This document shows positions 1-16,400 of a stretch of DNA of 64,000 bases, in pieces. The position numbers and the translations under genes are program-made. The notes beneath the pieces are model-generated. The model did not search any database. It was not told the DNA's origin and saw only the letters and a list, made by a program, of their open reading frames with translations. The number at the start of each line of letters is the position of its first letter. Positions within the stretch are counted from its first letter, which is position 1. The stretch comes from Rapana venosa. Lineage: Eukaryota; Mollusca; Gastropoda; Neogastropoda; Muricidae. Where the stretch lies: assembly GCA_028751875.1 (NCBI GenBank), contig CM054159.1, positions 7,080,254-7,144,253 on the forward strand, in the 5' to 3' direction.

Positions 1-1927
1 TAGGTGTGTAACAGCTTGTAACGCTTACAGACGGAATAGATGGTGCGTAATAGCATGCAACACTAAAATATGCATCATAGCAGTAATAAACTCTGACAAC
101 TATAATTAGTCACACAATGAGACTGTGCATGCATCAGAACACACCAGAGCAGCAACAAACCCTGACAAACGTGTTAAATTGCACTAATTCTTAACAGCAT
201 GTGCCATCTGGCACTAGGGCAGTTATTGCTGTAGACGTTAGACACAGAGGGGGAAAGTTCTGTTTTTAGTTGGAGGATGATTTTGCTCCTATAGATGAAA
301 AGCACCTGCCACCCCCTGCAAATAAAAATAAAGATAAAATATGTACATAAAAGGGGGAAAAAGTGAAACGGGTGCTTCAAAACCAACTAAAACAAATCGA
401 AAACAAAGCAAAAAGGAAAGGAAAAGAGGGGGGGATACATTAGAAAGAAAAGTAATTTTTTTTAAATGAAACCCAAAAAACGATTTAAGATTAAAGCAAA
501 GTAAAAGTTTTGTTATAAAAGCTATGGTGAAAAACATGTCTGAGAGATGGTGATGAATTTTGTTTTTTTTATTTTCAACTTCGGAAATGCTGTTGTTGTT
601 GTTAGTGAATAGCTTTGTTGTGATTTTCCCTTCAACACCGCCTACATTATCTTAAATTTCATTTCTTGAGAAAGACGATCAGAGTAATGTGCCATACCGT
701 GTGTCTTTTGTATAGCAAATTGCACTTGAATAATTTTATGCTTGAGTTGGTTACAATTTATTTTCTATAGCGTTTTTGCTTTCTGTATCTTGACTTTTTT
801 AAAAAGTAGAGAAAATGCCCCTGATATTACGTAATATTTAGGACTAGAAATGTCTTGATTTTTTTTTTTTAAATGAGAGCCCTAGTTGGTTTTTATTTGT
901 GGGTGTGTGTGGTGGTGGTGGGTTTTTTGTTTGTTTTTTGGTTTGTTTTATTCATGAATCCTTTTGAAGGATTGAGGAAAACAACCCTTACATGCCTTAT
1001 TGATAACTTGTAAAAGTAGTGATTTTGTGCCTTTTTTGTCAAATGAGTCGGAACGAATAAGTTCGTAAAATACTCTTGTCAATCTTATAGGTTTAACGTT
1101 TGTAGATGCTTTTTTTTTACAATATGCCTATTTATTTGCATGCAGGAGACTAAATGGTTAAAGAAATATGCTGTTGAAAGAGTTGTGTTAGTAATTTGCT
1201 ATAGTACAAGTAAATGTCATTTATTGATTTGAAGCAGAGGCCATCATGCTATAGTTTTCGAAATTACCTTTTTTTCCCAGTGTTCTTTTGGCGTGGAATA
1301 CATGACGTGTATTTTTTTTAATCTTTTGTAGTATTAGTTATACAGTTATTCACAAGGTTAATTCATTTCTTTCATTGTAGTATGGTTACAGTAGTTAGAC
1401 AGTTCCTTAACCTTTTTTTCTGAATTGTTTGCCTTTTTGTGTCTTATATCTAAATGTGAACAGACGTTAAATTGAACATTAAATACTTATCATGCTAGAG
1501 GGACCAGGAATGACTTGTGACTTTCATATGTTGCTTTTTTGTATTGGTCAGAGCTGGAAATAATTTTTTTTGGAATGATCCAGATGTAAGGATGGACAGG
1601 AAAAGTACGTCCTACATACCACTTTGATACCTTTAAGACTTGCAATAATTTGTGAGGATTTTTTAAACCAAAATTTTAATTTTGTTTCAAGAGAAAATAA
1701 CCTTGTCTTAGCCTTTGTAGAAGTACTGGCAATAATTTGTTCCTTTTTTTTAAATTGCTCGAAATTTTTTGTGGACCAACTGATGGTTTGGAAATAGAAT
1801 TATCGAAATACTCCTTAATGCTGTATTGATCCTGTAGGACTGGCATCAATTTGTTTCGTTATTTTTGGGGGGAGGGGGTTGTGGAAAATCCACTTACATA
1901 AATGATAAGGCAGATCAAATATACTTT

Positions 1928-1930
<3 letters not shown>
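1..1930. other. AT-rich gene-free DNA
   Basis: T-rich on this strand, many T runs, no exon-like frames and no recognisable repeat. It might be 3' flank of a gene to the left, but nothing shows it. Confidence 0.6.
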
Positions 1931-1994
<64 letters not shown>

Positions 1995-4017
1995 TTAAAT
2001 AGAATCAATTTTACAGTACCTGTGAATGTTTATGGCTTGAACTACCACTGGTTTATCATTCCTGATTTTTCACTGCAGTTTTAAAATTAAAAAAATAGTT
2101 TTAGGCATAATTTGCTCTTTTTTATGTGTAAATGAAAATTCTTCCATACTTTACAAAATGAGTGTTGTATACTTTTTTAATATAGGGCACGCACGCGCGC
2201 GCGTGTGTGTAGGGGTGGGAGTGAGATAAATTGGTCTAGTAAAAGGTGCTTCAGAGACGGGGATAAGATACACATGTTTGGATTGGGAGGGGGGGGGGAG
2301 AAAATTTTTAAACAAATGTTTTTTTTCTTGTAATGTATATTTTTGTCGTGATTTTTAAAAAAAAAACTCCTTGTTCTCTCTTTTTTTTTTATCTGGGGGC
2401 TTAATTTTCTATTAAAGGGATACAACTCGTTTCAATACTATCTTACGTCATAAATACTTTCTTAAAAGCTAAATTGAAAATTCGGGATAAAGTAAATCTG
2501 AACACAGAAGTCAAACAAAAATACTTCCAAGGAAGTCGAACAAAACAGTACGTCATCTGTTGATAGAACTGGTAATTATTTAAAATGTAAAGATCTGTAA
2601 TCTTTGCCCCCTAAAGCTACACACCATGTGTCCATGTGCTGTTGTGTCCACATGCACACAGGCGGCCGGACAGACCAGCCGGCTGTCTGATAACCCTGAC
2701 CCTTATGCATGCTACAACTCTTTGATAACTGAAGCTAACCCTAACATGTTACCCTAACCTTAACCCTGGCCCCCTCATGTGGACACAAGACAGGTGGACA
2801 ACATGTATGTGTGTTTAGGGGTAGATAACCATCTTTTTAGTAAAGTTCCTTGAGGAGGGGGTGGTGGGAAAAAGTGTTTATATCTAAAAGTAAGGAGGGG
2901 AGGTAAGTTACTAGATGCAGGATTGATTGATTGTTAGAAGGGGTGTGTGTGGGGAGGGGGGGGGGTGTCTCTGATACAGAAAAGGACAGTTCAAAAGGAG
3001 GGATAAAAAAGGTATGTTCAGGTCAGTGAACATGAAAAATGAGGTGTGAGAGGGGAGGGAGAGGGGGGTTAATGTCTAATTTTTATTTCTTACTGTAGTT
3101 AAATCTTTGGAATGGTATACCACTGGTAGCAGATAACCAATTTATGTTGCAAAACCCAACACAAAAGCTGCTTTTTACTCTTAATAAGCAAAATGTTGAA
3201 ATAGTTTATTATGACTGTTTGACCGTTAATTTGATAGATTAAAAACTTGTACAACGTGATTTGTTCAACAAAGCCTCTATAAATCAATGTTTGCCCTTTT
3301 TAAGGATAAGTAAAAACCTACTTTTTCCTGTTGTTCTGACTGAATTGTCTGGCAATTCTGTGATAACTGATTTTTACATAGAATGATGGCTGTGAGCACT
3401 GGAACCCTGATGGAAAAGGTATGGCAGTCAAATTGCAGCTGGAGTTTTACAAATTGTTAAAATGGGTCACCTCAAACTGACATTTTTTATGGTGGGGTCA
3501 CAGTCTCTGTACATTATGTGAGATATGGTTTCTATGGTTTTGTGTTAAATCAAGAAAATACCCACTTGCAGTTATTGTCCATTTAAAAGCCAAGAGTCAA
3601 ACCACACACTTACTGGTAATTGGCTCAGTGGTCAAAGCAGATTTGTGTTCAAATTACCAAAATAATTAAAACAATTTGTCTTGAAGTATTTACTCATGTG
3701 GCCATGAAATATCTTTTAAGTTGCTCAGTCAGGCACAGCCACCTCTGTTTTGAGGGCATTCAAATGAAATAAATGAAAGATACTGCAAAAAAATGGTAGT
3801 GGTGATATTGGTGAAAACTTATTCTTTTAAAGAAATGTCACTAAAATATTATGCTAAACAGCCAAATACTAAGAAATATTTTTAAAAATTCCAATGCATA
3901 AGAAATGTTTTTAGCGTTGTTTATCAGAAGTAATATATAATATGTATTCAAGACATTTGAAATTTGTAAATGGGGAATGAATTACCACGATTGCCTCATG
4001 AATGAAATATATAGGCG
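1931..4017. other. GA array and gene-free DNA
   Basis: (GA)n at 1935-1990, a short CGCG/GT tract at 2190-2210, several G-rich runs (2287, 2950, 3050), and the possible MITE at 2622. Otherwise AT-rich, no coding signal. Confidence 0.6.
2622..2815. repeat. Possible MITE-like element
   Basis: TGTGTCCACATG (2644-2655) and CATGTGGACACA (2776-2787) are an exact 12-bp inverted pair, with weaker pairing for about 20 more bases outside. The interior holds degenerate CCCTAA repeats. No duplication of the target is clear. Confidence 0.4.
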
Positions 4018-4545
4018 TATAATTGTAGAATTTAACTGTAAAGGACTTTTTGTGCGTACATGCTTTCAAGTGAATGATATAAAATGTGTTTAAATTAATG
4101 TGATATATATAATTGTAGAATTTAGCTGTAAAGGGCTGTTTTTGTGTGTACTTGCTTTTGAGTGAGTGATGTAAAAATTTAATGTTTATATGAATGACAT
4201 ATATAGTTATAGAATTTAGCTATAGAGGACTGTTTGTGTACATGCTTTTAAATGAATGATATAAAATGTGTTCATATAAATGAAATGTTAATTGTAGAAT
4301 TCAGCTATAGAGGACTGTTTTTGTGTGAACATTCTTTTAAGTGAATGATATAAAATATGTTTATATGAATGAAATATATATAATTGTAGAATTTACGTAT
4401 AAAGGACTTGTTTTTGTGTTCACATGCTTTTAAATGAATGATGTCAAATATGTGTTTATATGAAAGAAATATATGTAAATGTAGAAGTTAGCTACAGAGG
4501 ACTGTGTTTTTTGTGTATACTTTTAAATGAATGATACAATCGCAT
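4018..4545 (+). repeat. Minisatellite, six units of 85-95 bp
   Basis: Units start near 4019, 4109, 4203, 4289, 4379 and 4475 with TAATTGTAGAATTTAGCTAT and continue AGGACTGTTTTTGTGT..CATGCTTTTAAATGAATGAT. Divergence is roughly 10-20 percent by eye. Confidence 0.8.
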
Positions 4546-5560
4546 TAATGAAAGGTGCTAGTATTGCATGTACAGTATTTTGTGTGTGGATGTGATGCAT
4601 CCATATCAATGATTTATTTACAGTTTTTGTGTTGTTTATACATCGGATTTTTAAAAAATGTCAGTTGAAAACAAATCGGGATCATGCAATGGCCTGTGAT
4701 TCTGGCTAGGATGTCATAAGTTTGTGTCAGAGGCAAATTTGTATACTGGTCTAACATTGAGTGGCAGATTTTACACGGACACTTAACTACATCTTTAAGA
4801 AACAATTACACGAAAAACAGATGCTGGGTTACTTTAATGAAGTAATAGGGGAGGGGGAAATGGACTGAAGTAGTGTGTTGATATGTTTTGTGAGGTTAGC
4901 TGACAAGGGGAGGAATCGATGTGTGTGTATATGTATAGTATGGAGTGTGGTTAAATTTGTACTGAAGTTGTTCATACGTTTTAATTTCTTTAATTGAATT
5001 AGTGTTCATGTTCTGTTTAACTGTGTGATATATTGCATTAGGGGCTCTCTTCCCATAGTTTTGTCCAATCGAGCCTGGAATAATGGAACAGGACCTAAAC
5101 AGTTACTGCTGAAGTTTTTTAAGTAGAATGGCATGTACACTGGGAGATTGAGGGGCGGGGGGTAGGGATGTGGGTTTTTAAAAAATTGACTGGGTGAGTC
5201 TGGCTTTAGGTGAGGTTTTTGTGTTTTTTTGGGGGGGTTGTGTTTGTAGTTGTTGGTGAGGTTTGGGTTGTTTTCTGGGTTTTTCTGGTTTGTTGTTGTT
5301 GGTTGGTGGGTTTTTTTTTTGGGGGTATGGTTGTGCTTTGTTGAGAAATGAACATTTTTGTGAAGAGGGAGGGGGGTAAGGAGGGAGAGAGAACGTGGAC
5401 CTAGCCAGAAAGGAACCACTTGTGTGCCTGTACTTTGGTGATTTTATTTCTTTGTGAGGTTGTTTTCGATGTGTATCTATATCAGCTACTTCTATTTCAT
5501 TAAATCATGTTAACGTTTTTCTAAAGGATGTTAATTGGTGTACGAGTGCTTTTGTCTTGG
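4546..5560. other. Gene-free DNA before the triplication
   Basis: AT-rich, with a T/G-rich stretch at 5150-5330. A 137-codon frame on the - strand here is low-complexity (Thr/Asn/Pro/Lys) and has no family features. Confidence 0.55.
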
Positions 5561-7776
5561 TACATGTACTGTGTATATTTATGAGTTTTTCTTTTTCCGA
5601 AACGTATATTTAAATGACTTGCAATGCGCCAGTCCTTTTGAATCATGATGTATTAGTTTATGCATTACAAAGTGTGTTATTTGGTCCTATGTCATTTTTC
5701 TATGAAGAATGTATATTGGGTAAGGGAATGTTTGTGTGTTGCTGCAGTAAGTAGATATGCTCGTTCTTGTCCCCCGTGGTGATGTGGAGGCTCTTTCAGT
5801 ATAAATAGAATCCCCCATTTCTGGAATTTTATAAGCTACACATTTCCCCTTTTCTGTCACTCTGTTTACTTTTTCCTAACCTGTCTTATCATCTGTCTTG
5901 CTTAGTTTCTGCCAACATAGTCCATTCTCCTGCCTTTTTTTCCCAAGCAAATCTACCTTTTTTTTTACATAGATTATATGACCTTTTCCCTTTGTTTTGG
6001 TTTTTGTTGGTGGTTTTTTTTCATGTGACCATGTAGTGATTTTAGCACTTGGATGGACATAGGCCATATGGCTTTGTTTTTCTGGGGGGGGGGGGGGGGG
6101 GTGTACAGTGACCTGTTCGTGGATACTTTCACGGTTTTTGTTGTTGTTGTTGTTGTTGTTTTGTAATCTGGGGATGACAAATTGAGTAGAATGGCTAGCG
6201 TCCTCAATACCGCCATTTTTTTCTTTTTTTGTGGGGTTGGGGGCTTTTGTTTGTTTGTTGTTTTTTCCCCCTCATTTTGTTTAGGTTTGTTGTTGGTGTT
6301 TTTTTGTTGTTGTTTTTTTTGGGGGGTTGTTTTTGCATTTACGATGTTAAGACATCTGAAGGGATTAGATTTTTAATTTGAGGTGACTTATTGTTACAGC
6401 ACAAGGTTGGCCTTCGTGGTCGGTGGGGCTATAAACATGAAATGAAATGAATGCTCGTTCTCACTTGCCATGTTTTCGCTTGCCTGTTCGTTTTTTTCTT
6501 TTTTCTTTTTTTATATTTTTTTAAAAGTATTTTGATATTGTCATATTCAGTACGATCACTTACTATGTTGACTAGGTTTCATTTATTTACTTTTACACTT
6601 GTCATGTATTTCATTCATTCATTTGCTTGGTTACTTCCTTTCCGAAATGTCATTCTGATTGTAATAGTATCGACTTTGCATGTTTGTAAAATGACACGTT
6701 GTCTTTCGTTTAAGAAAAGTTTCCATTGAAAGGAGTAGGGATATAAAGCTTATTGTTGCTCAAGATTATATTCTGATTTCCTTAGGTTTTGGGTTGGGTT
6801 TTTTTCAAATCAAACATGATTGTAACAAGTAGGTCTGTTTGTTACATTGTCTGCAGATTTCTTTTAAGTGTTAGTTGTTTCCGTGGTTGTTGTCCTTTCG
6901 TCTTATTTCGGTATCAAAATAATTAAATGATTTAAACTGATTCTTCCACAATAATTCTAGGTACATGTACTGTGTATGTTTATATGATGGTTTTCCCCAT
7001 ACCTATATTTAAATGACTTGCAATGACGCCAGTCCTTTTGAATCATGAGTGTATTAATTTTATGCATTACAATGTGTATGTTATTTGGTCCTTTGATGCC
7101 CTTTTTCTATGAAGAATGTATATTTGGGTAAGGGAATATTTGTGTGTTGTTGCAGTAAGTAGATATGCTCGTTCTTGTCCCCGTGGTGATGTGGAAGCTG
7201 ATGTGGAGGCTCTTTCAGTATAAATAAAATCCCCCCCCCCCCCCCCCCCCCCCCACCCGCCCCTCTGGAATTTTATAAGCTAGAAATTTCCCCTTTTCTG
7301 TCACTCTGTTTACGACTTTTTCCTAACCTGTCTTATCAACTGTCTTTCTTACTTTCTGCCAACATAGTCCATTTTCCTGCCTTTTGTTTCAAGCAATCTT
7401 TTTCTCTTTTTTTTAAAAAATAGATTATATGACATTTTCCCTTGTTTTGGTTTTTGTTGGTGGTGTTTTTTCTTGTGACCATGTAGTGATTTTAGCACTT
7501 GGATGGGCATAGGCCATATTGCCTTTTTCTATGGGTTTTGTTGTTGTGTTTGTTTGGTTTTTGTTTTGTTTTGGTTTTTTGTTGGGTTGTTGTTGGGTTT
7601 TTTTTGGGGGTGGGGTTGTACAGTGACGTGCTCATCGATACTTTTTTACGCTTTTTTGTGTGGTAATCTGGGATAAATTGAGCAGAATGGCTAGCATCCT
7701 CAGTACCCGCCATTTTTCTTTTTTTGGTGGGGGTGGGGTTGTATATTTTTGCATGTTTTTCCCCTCATTTTGTTTG

Positions 7777-7853
<77 letters not shown>

Positions 7854-8612
7854 GCCAATTTTTCTTTTTTTGCATTGACGGTGTTGACGTCTGAAGGGAT
7901 TAGATGTCGATTTTTAATTTGAGGTGACTGATTATTGTTCAGCACGAGATTGGCCTTCATTTTTCTTTTCTTAATTTTTTTTTTTTAAGTATTTTGATAT
8001 TGTCATATTTGGTACGATCACTTACTATGTTGACTAGGTTTCATTTATTTACTTTTACACTGTCATGTATATTTCATTCATTCATTTGCTTAGTTACTTC
8101 CTTTCGGAAATGTCATTCTGATTGTAATAGTATCGACTTGGCATGTTTGTAAAATGACACGTTTTCCATAAACATTTGTCGTTCCAAGAAAAGTTTCCAT
8201 TGAAAGGAGTACACAGATATAAGCTTATTGTTGCTCAAGATGATGTACTCTGATTTCCGTATGGTTGTTTTTTTTTCAAATCAAACATGATTGTAACAAG
8301 TAGGTCTGTTTGTTACATTGTCTGCAGATTTCTAAGTGTTGGTTGTTTCGTGGTTTGTTGTCCTTTTGTCTTGTTTCGCGTATCAAAATAATTAAATGAT
8401 TTAAATTGACTCCTCGGCAATAATTCTAGGTACATGTACTGTGTGTTTTTATATGACGGTTTTTCCCCATATGGTGGATCGGTGGTCTAGAGGTAACGCG
8501 CCTGTCTAGAAAGCGAAAAGTCCGGGTCTGAAGTGTGCGGCGGTTCGTACCCCCGTTTGGACCGGAAATTTTTCCCCCATCCATTAGACCATGAGTGGTG
8601 GTCTGGGCGCTA

Positions 8613-8643
<31 letters not shown>

Positions 8644-8954
8644 CGTGTGTTACACGTAATTATTTAGCGCACGTAAAAAAACCCACGGCAACAAGAGAGT
8701 TGTCCCTGGCAAAATTCTTAGAAAAAAGCCACTCTGATAGGGAAACAAATACAGCTGCAGAAAAAAAAGAAAAAGAAAAAAAAAGGGTGAAAGGGTGGCG
8801 CAGCGCTAAGTGGCGACGCGTTCTCCCGCTCTCCCCGGGGAGAGCAGCCCGAATTTCACGGAGAGAAATCTGCCGTGACTTAAAGTGGTATGAAATACAA
8901 TCTGAGCGCTTTGATTTGTTGCTTTACAAGATTCAGCGCTATATAAATTCCATA

Positions 8955-9003
<49 letters not shown>

Positions 9004-10332
9004 CGTATATTTAACTGACTTGCAATGTGCCAGTCCTTTTGAATCATGAGTATCAATTTTATGCATTACAATGTGTGTTACTTGGTCTCTACGTTCTTTT
9101 TCTATGAAGAATGTATATTGGGTAAGGGAATATTTTGTGTTGGTGGGTAAGTAGATATGCTCGTTCTTGTACCCCATGGTGATGTGGAGGCTCTTTCAGT
9201 ATAAATAGAATCCCCCACCTTCTGGAATTTTATAAGCTAGAAATTTCCCCTTTTCTGTCACTCTTGTTTCCGACTTTTTCCTAACCTGTCTTATGTCTTG
9301 CTTACTTTCTTCCAACATAGTCCATTCTCCTGCCTTTTTTTTCAAGTAATTCTTAATTTTCTTTATAGATTATGACATTTTCCCTTGTTTTGGTTTTTGT
9401 TGGGGGGTTTTCTTATGACCATGTAGTGATTTTAGCACTTGGATGGGCATAGGCCATATTGCACTTTTCTATGTTTTTTGTTGGGGGGGGGGGGGGGGAG
9501 CGAGTGCTCATGGATACTTTTTAGGTGGTTTTTTTTGTAATCTGGGGATAAATTGAGCAGAATGGCTAGCGTCCTCAGTACCGCCATTTTTTTCTTTTTT
9601 TGTGTGGGGTTGGGGGCTTTGTTTTTTTTTGCTTGGGCTTTTTCCCTCTTTTTTTTATATGCTTGGGTTTTTTTTGTTTTTTGCATTGATGGTGTTAAGA
9701 CATCTGATGGGATTAAATATCGATTTTTAATTTGAGGTGATTGTTGTTATTGTTACAGCAGAGGTTGGCCTTCGTGGTCGGTGGGGCTATAAACATAAAA
9801 TGAAATGAAATGCTCGTTCTCAGTCATGTTTTCGCTGATTTGCTTGCTCGTTGGTTTGGGGATTTTTCTTTTTCGTTTTTTTTCTTTCTGCTTTTAAAAA
9901 AAATATTTTGATATTGTCATACTCCGTACGATCACTTACTATGTTGACTAGGTTTCATTTATTTACTTTTACACTGTCATGTATATTTCTTTCATTCATT
10001 TGCTTGGTTACTTCCTTTCGGAATTGTCATTCTGATTGTAATAGTATCGACTTTGCATGTTTGTAAAATGACACGTTTTCCATAAACATTTGTCGTTCAA
10101 GAAAAGTTTCCATTGAAATGAGGACACAGATATAAGCTTATTGTTGCTCAAGATGGTGTACTCTGATTTCCTTTTTTTCAAATCGAACATGATTGTAACA
10201 AGTAGGTCTGTTTGTTATATTGTCTGCAGATTTCTTTTAAGTGTTAGTTGTTTCCGTGGTTTGTTGTCCTTTTGTCTTATTTATCGTATCAAAATAATTA
10301 AATGGTTTAAATTGACTCTTCGGCAATAATTC
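5561..10332 (+). repeat. 1.4-kb segment present three times in tandem
   Basis: Copies at 5561-6960, 6961-8430 and 8431-10332. Each begins TACATGTACTGTGTNT and contains TTGAATCATGA, GATATGCTCGTTCTTGT, TTATAAGCTA, ATGGCTAGCNTCCTCA, GATTTTTAATTTGAGG and TGTAACAAGTAGGTCTG in order. The third is lengthened by a 530-bp SINE. Copy 2 has a C run and a TA array that the others lack. No coding signal seen. Confidence 0.88.
8473..9002 (+). repeat. SINE family 2, full-length copy
   Basis: tRNA-derived head with a Pol III A box (GTGGTCTAGAGG) and B box (GGTTCGTACCC near 8542), a middle domain (TCTTTCGGATGAGACGATAA), an A-rich linker, TCTCCCCGGGGAGAGCAG, and a 3' end GCGCTTTGATTTG..GCGCTATATAAATTCCAT followed by (ATT)n. 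The insertion is clean: neighbouring copies of the host segment lack it. Confidence 0.85.
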
Positions 10333-10458
10333 ACGCCATAAACCGTTTGATCTTTTTCTGGGTCGCTTATATAAGATAAACTATAATTATATAAATGTTG
10401 AATTGCGTGTCTAAACAACTAAGATATGTCTATTGCAATGAGGGATGAGTCTTTAAGT

Positions 10459-13279
<2,821 letters not shown>

Positions 13280-13359
13280 CGCTTTATTCCTATAGAATTC
13301 GGTAATTAGATACTGTCATTTCTAACTTCCGGAGTGATACCAACGAAACAAGTGCAAGC

Positions 13360-13455
13360 ATGGCGTCCGGTAAAGGCAGTGGAGGTGCCCAGCAAATTGA
13401 TATTGGTCAGCTGCCTCTTCCTCAGCTGAACCAGCTTTCTCAACAGCTGGAACAG
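13360..13455 (+). CDS. PFDN5: PFDN5 exon 1 (coding part)
   Basis: 32 codons from ATG to the donor CAG|GTAAGA, phase 0. It encodes the start of the N-terminal helix, ending SQQLEQ. The leader upstream is only about 80 bp long before a (CA)n array begins. Confidence 0.92.
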
Positions 13456-16400
13456 GTAAGAGTTAAATAAGTTGTTGCTGATAAGGAGGTACAGATCCAT
13501 GTGAACGTTTCTGCTTTGTGTGTGTGTTTATTTAGCTTCGCTCCTCGGACAGCGATTAAGGCTGGTGTGACTGGTCGCTTGAAAAAAGTCTGCTTTTAAG
13601 CCTAGTCGGCTTGTTGCTAAGGAAAAAGATGAATTTGTCACAGAACGGGATCGACTTACTAACTCATAAATAGATTGTCGACTGTATAGTTCGTATTTGT
13701 TTTTATACTTAAATAATGGAATAACAAGAACCACAGATAGGAATTTTTAATTTCTATCAATTATCATTTGATTTATCAAGCGTCTGGTCTACATCACCAT
13801 AGCAATTCCAGAACACTAACACAACAGTAACTGAGTAAGTGAGTAACATCAACATCGTCATGATTATCATCAACAGTATTTGTCTGCCAATTCATTGTAG
13901 CTAGTGTAATGTAAGCAAATTACTTCTCAGGTGAGATTAATCAATTATCAGTGAATGCTTGAACTTTACTTCATACTTGCCTGCAAAACTAAACAAACCA
14001 GTAATAAATATACATTACAAATTTACAATGCAATCAGTTTTTGTGGTGGGTTAGAAACCCACTAGCAAAGCAATATATTTATGAAAGTAAGATGCTTTTG
14101 ATCAACACACCAAATCATATACATGTACATGTGTGCTTGCATTAGAAATGATTGTGACACTGTCAGGCTTTGGATGAGATTTGGATCTTGCATCTTTTTT
14201 TATTCTGTATACCATTATGGGTGTGTAGCCACTGGCCTTTACTTCTATTACAGTTATTATAAATACATGTGTGTAACTGCTGGACCATTGAGTCCTATGT
14301 CAGTCTGTGGGGACTGAAACTGACACTATGAAAGAAATTGGTATCATCAAATGATTGATGACTATGTTCATATACATTAAAAAGAGACTTGATACAGTAC
14401 TAAGTACAGGTAAAAAAGACTTGATAAAGCGTATATTTTTAAGTGTGTTCATTCATAATACCTGATCTTTTCAAGCATGTTCAAATTATCTGATTTTTAA
14501 GTGTGTTCAAATTATAATAAGGTTTTTAAGTGTGTTCAAATTATCTGATTTTCATTTTGTTTGAACCAGTTTCAATCATTCCTTTAATATATATTTATAA
14601 TAAAATATTTCATTTGTTTAATCCCCCCCCCCCCCCTCCTTTATCTTTGTTTCTGTGTGTTTCAGGAGATTGAGTTTTTCACCAGCTCCCTGAACCAGCT
14701 GAAGGTGGCCCAGAACAAGTTTGTGGAGTCAGAGGAATGTCTTGGACGTCTTAATTCCGAGAGTAAGGGCAAGACCATTCTGGTGCCACTCACCGGCTCT
14801 GTATCCTTGTGCCATCATGTTTTGATCTGATACCTGATGATGTTTGCCTTTGTATGCTTGGTATACTGTATCAGTGTATGTATCACCAAGGGAGCAGGAT
14901 GTTTAGAGGTTAGAGTTTTGAGCTGATATTTTGATGGTAATTGAGGGTGCAAGTTTTTGAGTTTGTGCTGAAGTGCCCATTCAAGGGATTTTTTTTTTCT
15001 CATGGAGTTAACGTACTGACTCCACCTCCATAAAAGTCCTATGGATCATTGGATGAGACCACGAAAGACAAATTGAGGTTTCATATATAATATATTATTA
15101 TATATAAAGATATAAATGTGAATGTATGCAGAACATTTTGTGTACACATAAAAAACCCAAGTGTACCATGTAACTGTATGCTAGCTATGGCCAGTTGCAT
15201 GGTTTACAAGTGCGTTTTATTTCAGCATGCATTCTGCTTCCTGGAGAGGGATGGCCTGGACTAGGTCCAGCTTGCTTACAACACACTGCTTTAAGAATTC
15301 AGTGCAGTTTTCAATGACTTCTTTAGAAGTTAATTATGGGAGAAGAAGTCAAGTCATATCCCTAATGGCTCGATCTTCTAATTTCCCACAGAGCGTAAAG
15401 AATGTGTGATTGTTCACTGCCTTTCATTAGAGGCTCTGGACCTATAGTTTATGAATAACCTTTTTGTTTCATTGTCATGTACTTTGTGATTTCTACATGC
15501 ATCCATTGGGTTAACCTTTTACCTATGGATAACGCTCTATTGGGTAACCAACCATCTACTAACACTTCCCTCCGTATCACCCACTACTGGGTTACGGTAG
15601 CGTACAAATGTGCACAGTGCATGTTTACTTGGAAAGAAGGCTTCTCTCCCTTAACTTAGGGATAGTGTTAAATTTAGCCTGTATTGTGTTATGATTCATG
15701 AGCATTTGTTAGACTTATTGTTTGAAGTTGTTTTCTTGTGTGTGTGCTTATTAAGGTATGATCTATGTGTTTGTTTTGTTTTTTTATTATAGATATATAT
15801 ATATATATATCCATTTATATTGTATTGAAAATCAAATCAGTTGTGTGGATAGTTCCTTGACGGAGCACAGATGTACGTTCCGGTCAACTTAGTGATGTTG
15901 ACAGTGTTCTCGTTGACATTGGGACAGGATATTACATAGACATGGTAAACCACTTTTTTCTTTTCTCTTTTGTCCAATCCGTGTTTTATATTGTTTGTAT
16001 TGGGTCGTGTTGTGTATGCGCACGTGTGTGTGTGTGTGTGTGTGTGAGCGCGCGCGTGTTGTGTGTATGACTCTTTCAGTAGTGTGTGTGTGTGATTCTT
16101 TCAGTATGTGTGTGACTCTGAGTGTGTTTTTGTATACATGTGCGTGTGTGTGACTGTATGTGTGTGTGTGTGTTTTTCATTGTCTGTCTTTTGGGTTGGG
16201 TTTGTATTGTTGTTTTGGTGTTGGGGTTTTTTTTTTTTGGGGGGGGGGGGGGGGGGTGGGTATGGTACCACGTGAAGACAGATTGAAAATAAATAAGTTA
16301 TTTTTATGACATGATAGTAGTGATGCGCGTAAAATTATATAGGCAGTATTTCCAGATGGGCACAGTCATTATGTGTGGTTGTTATTCTTAAGTCTGTTCT

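Noticed and set aside
2733..2775. Telomere end or interstitial telomere array
   Set aside because: The CCCTAA words are few, degenerate and without a common phase.
5006..5419. 137-codon - strand frame
   Set aside because: Composition is Thr/Asn/Pro/Lys low complexity from a G/T-rich strand, with no splice sites or family motif.
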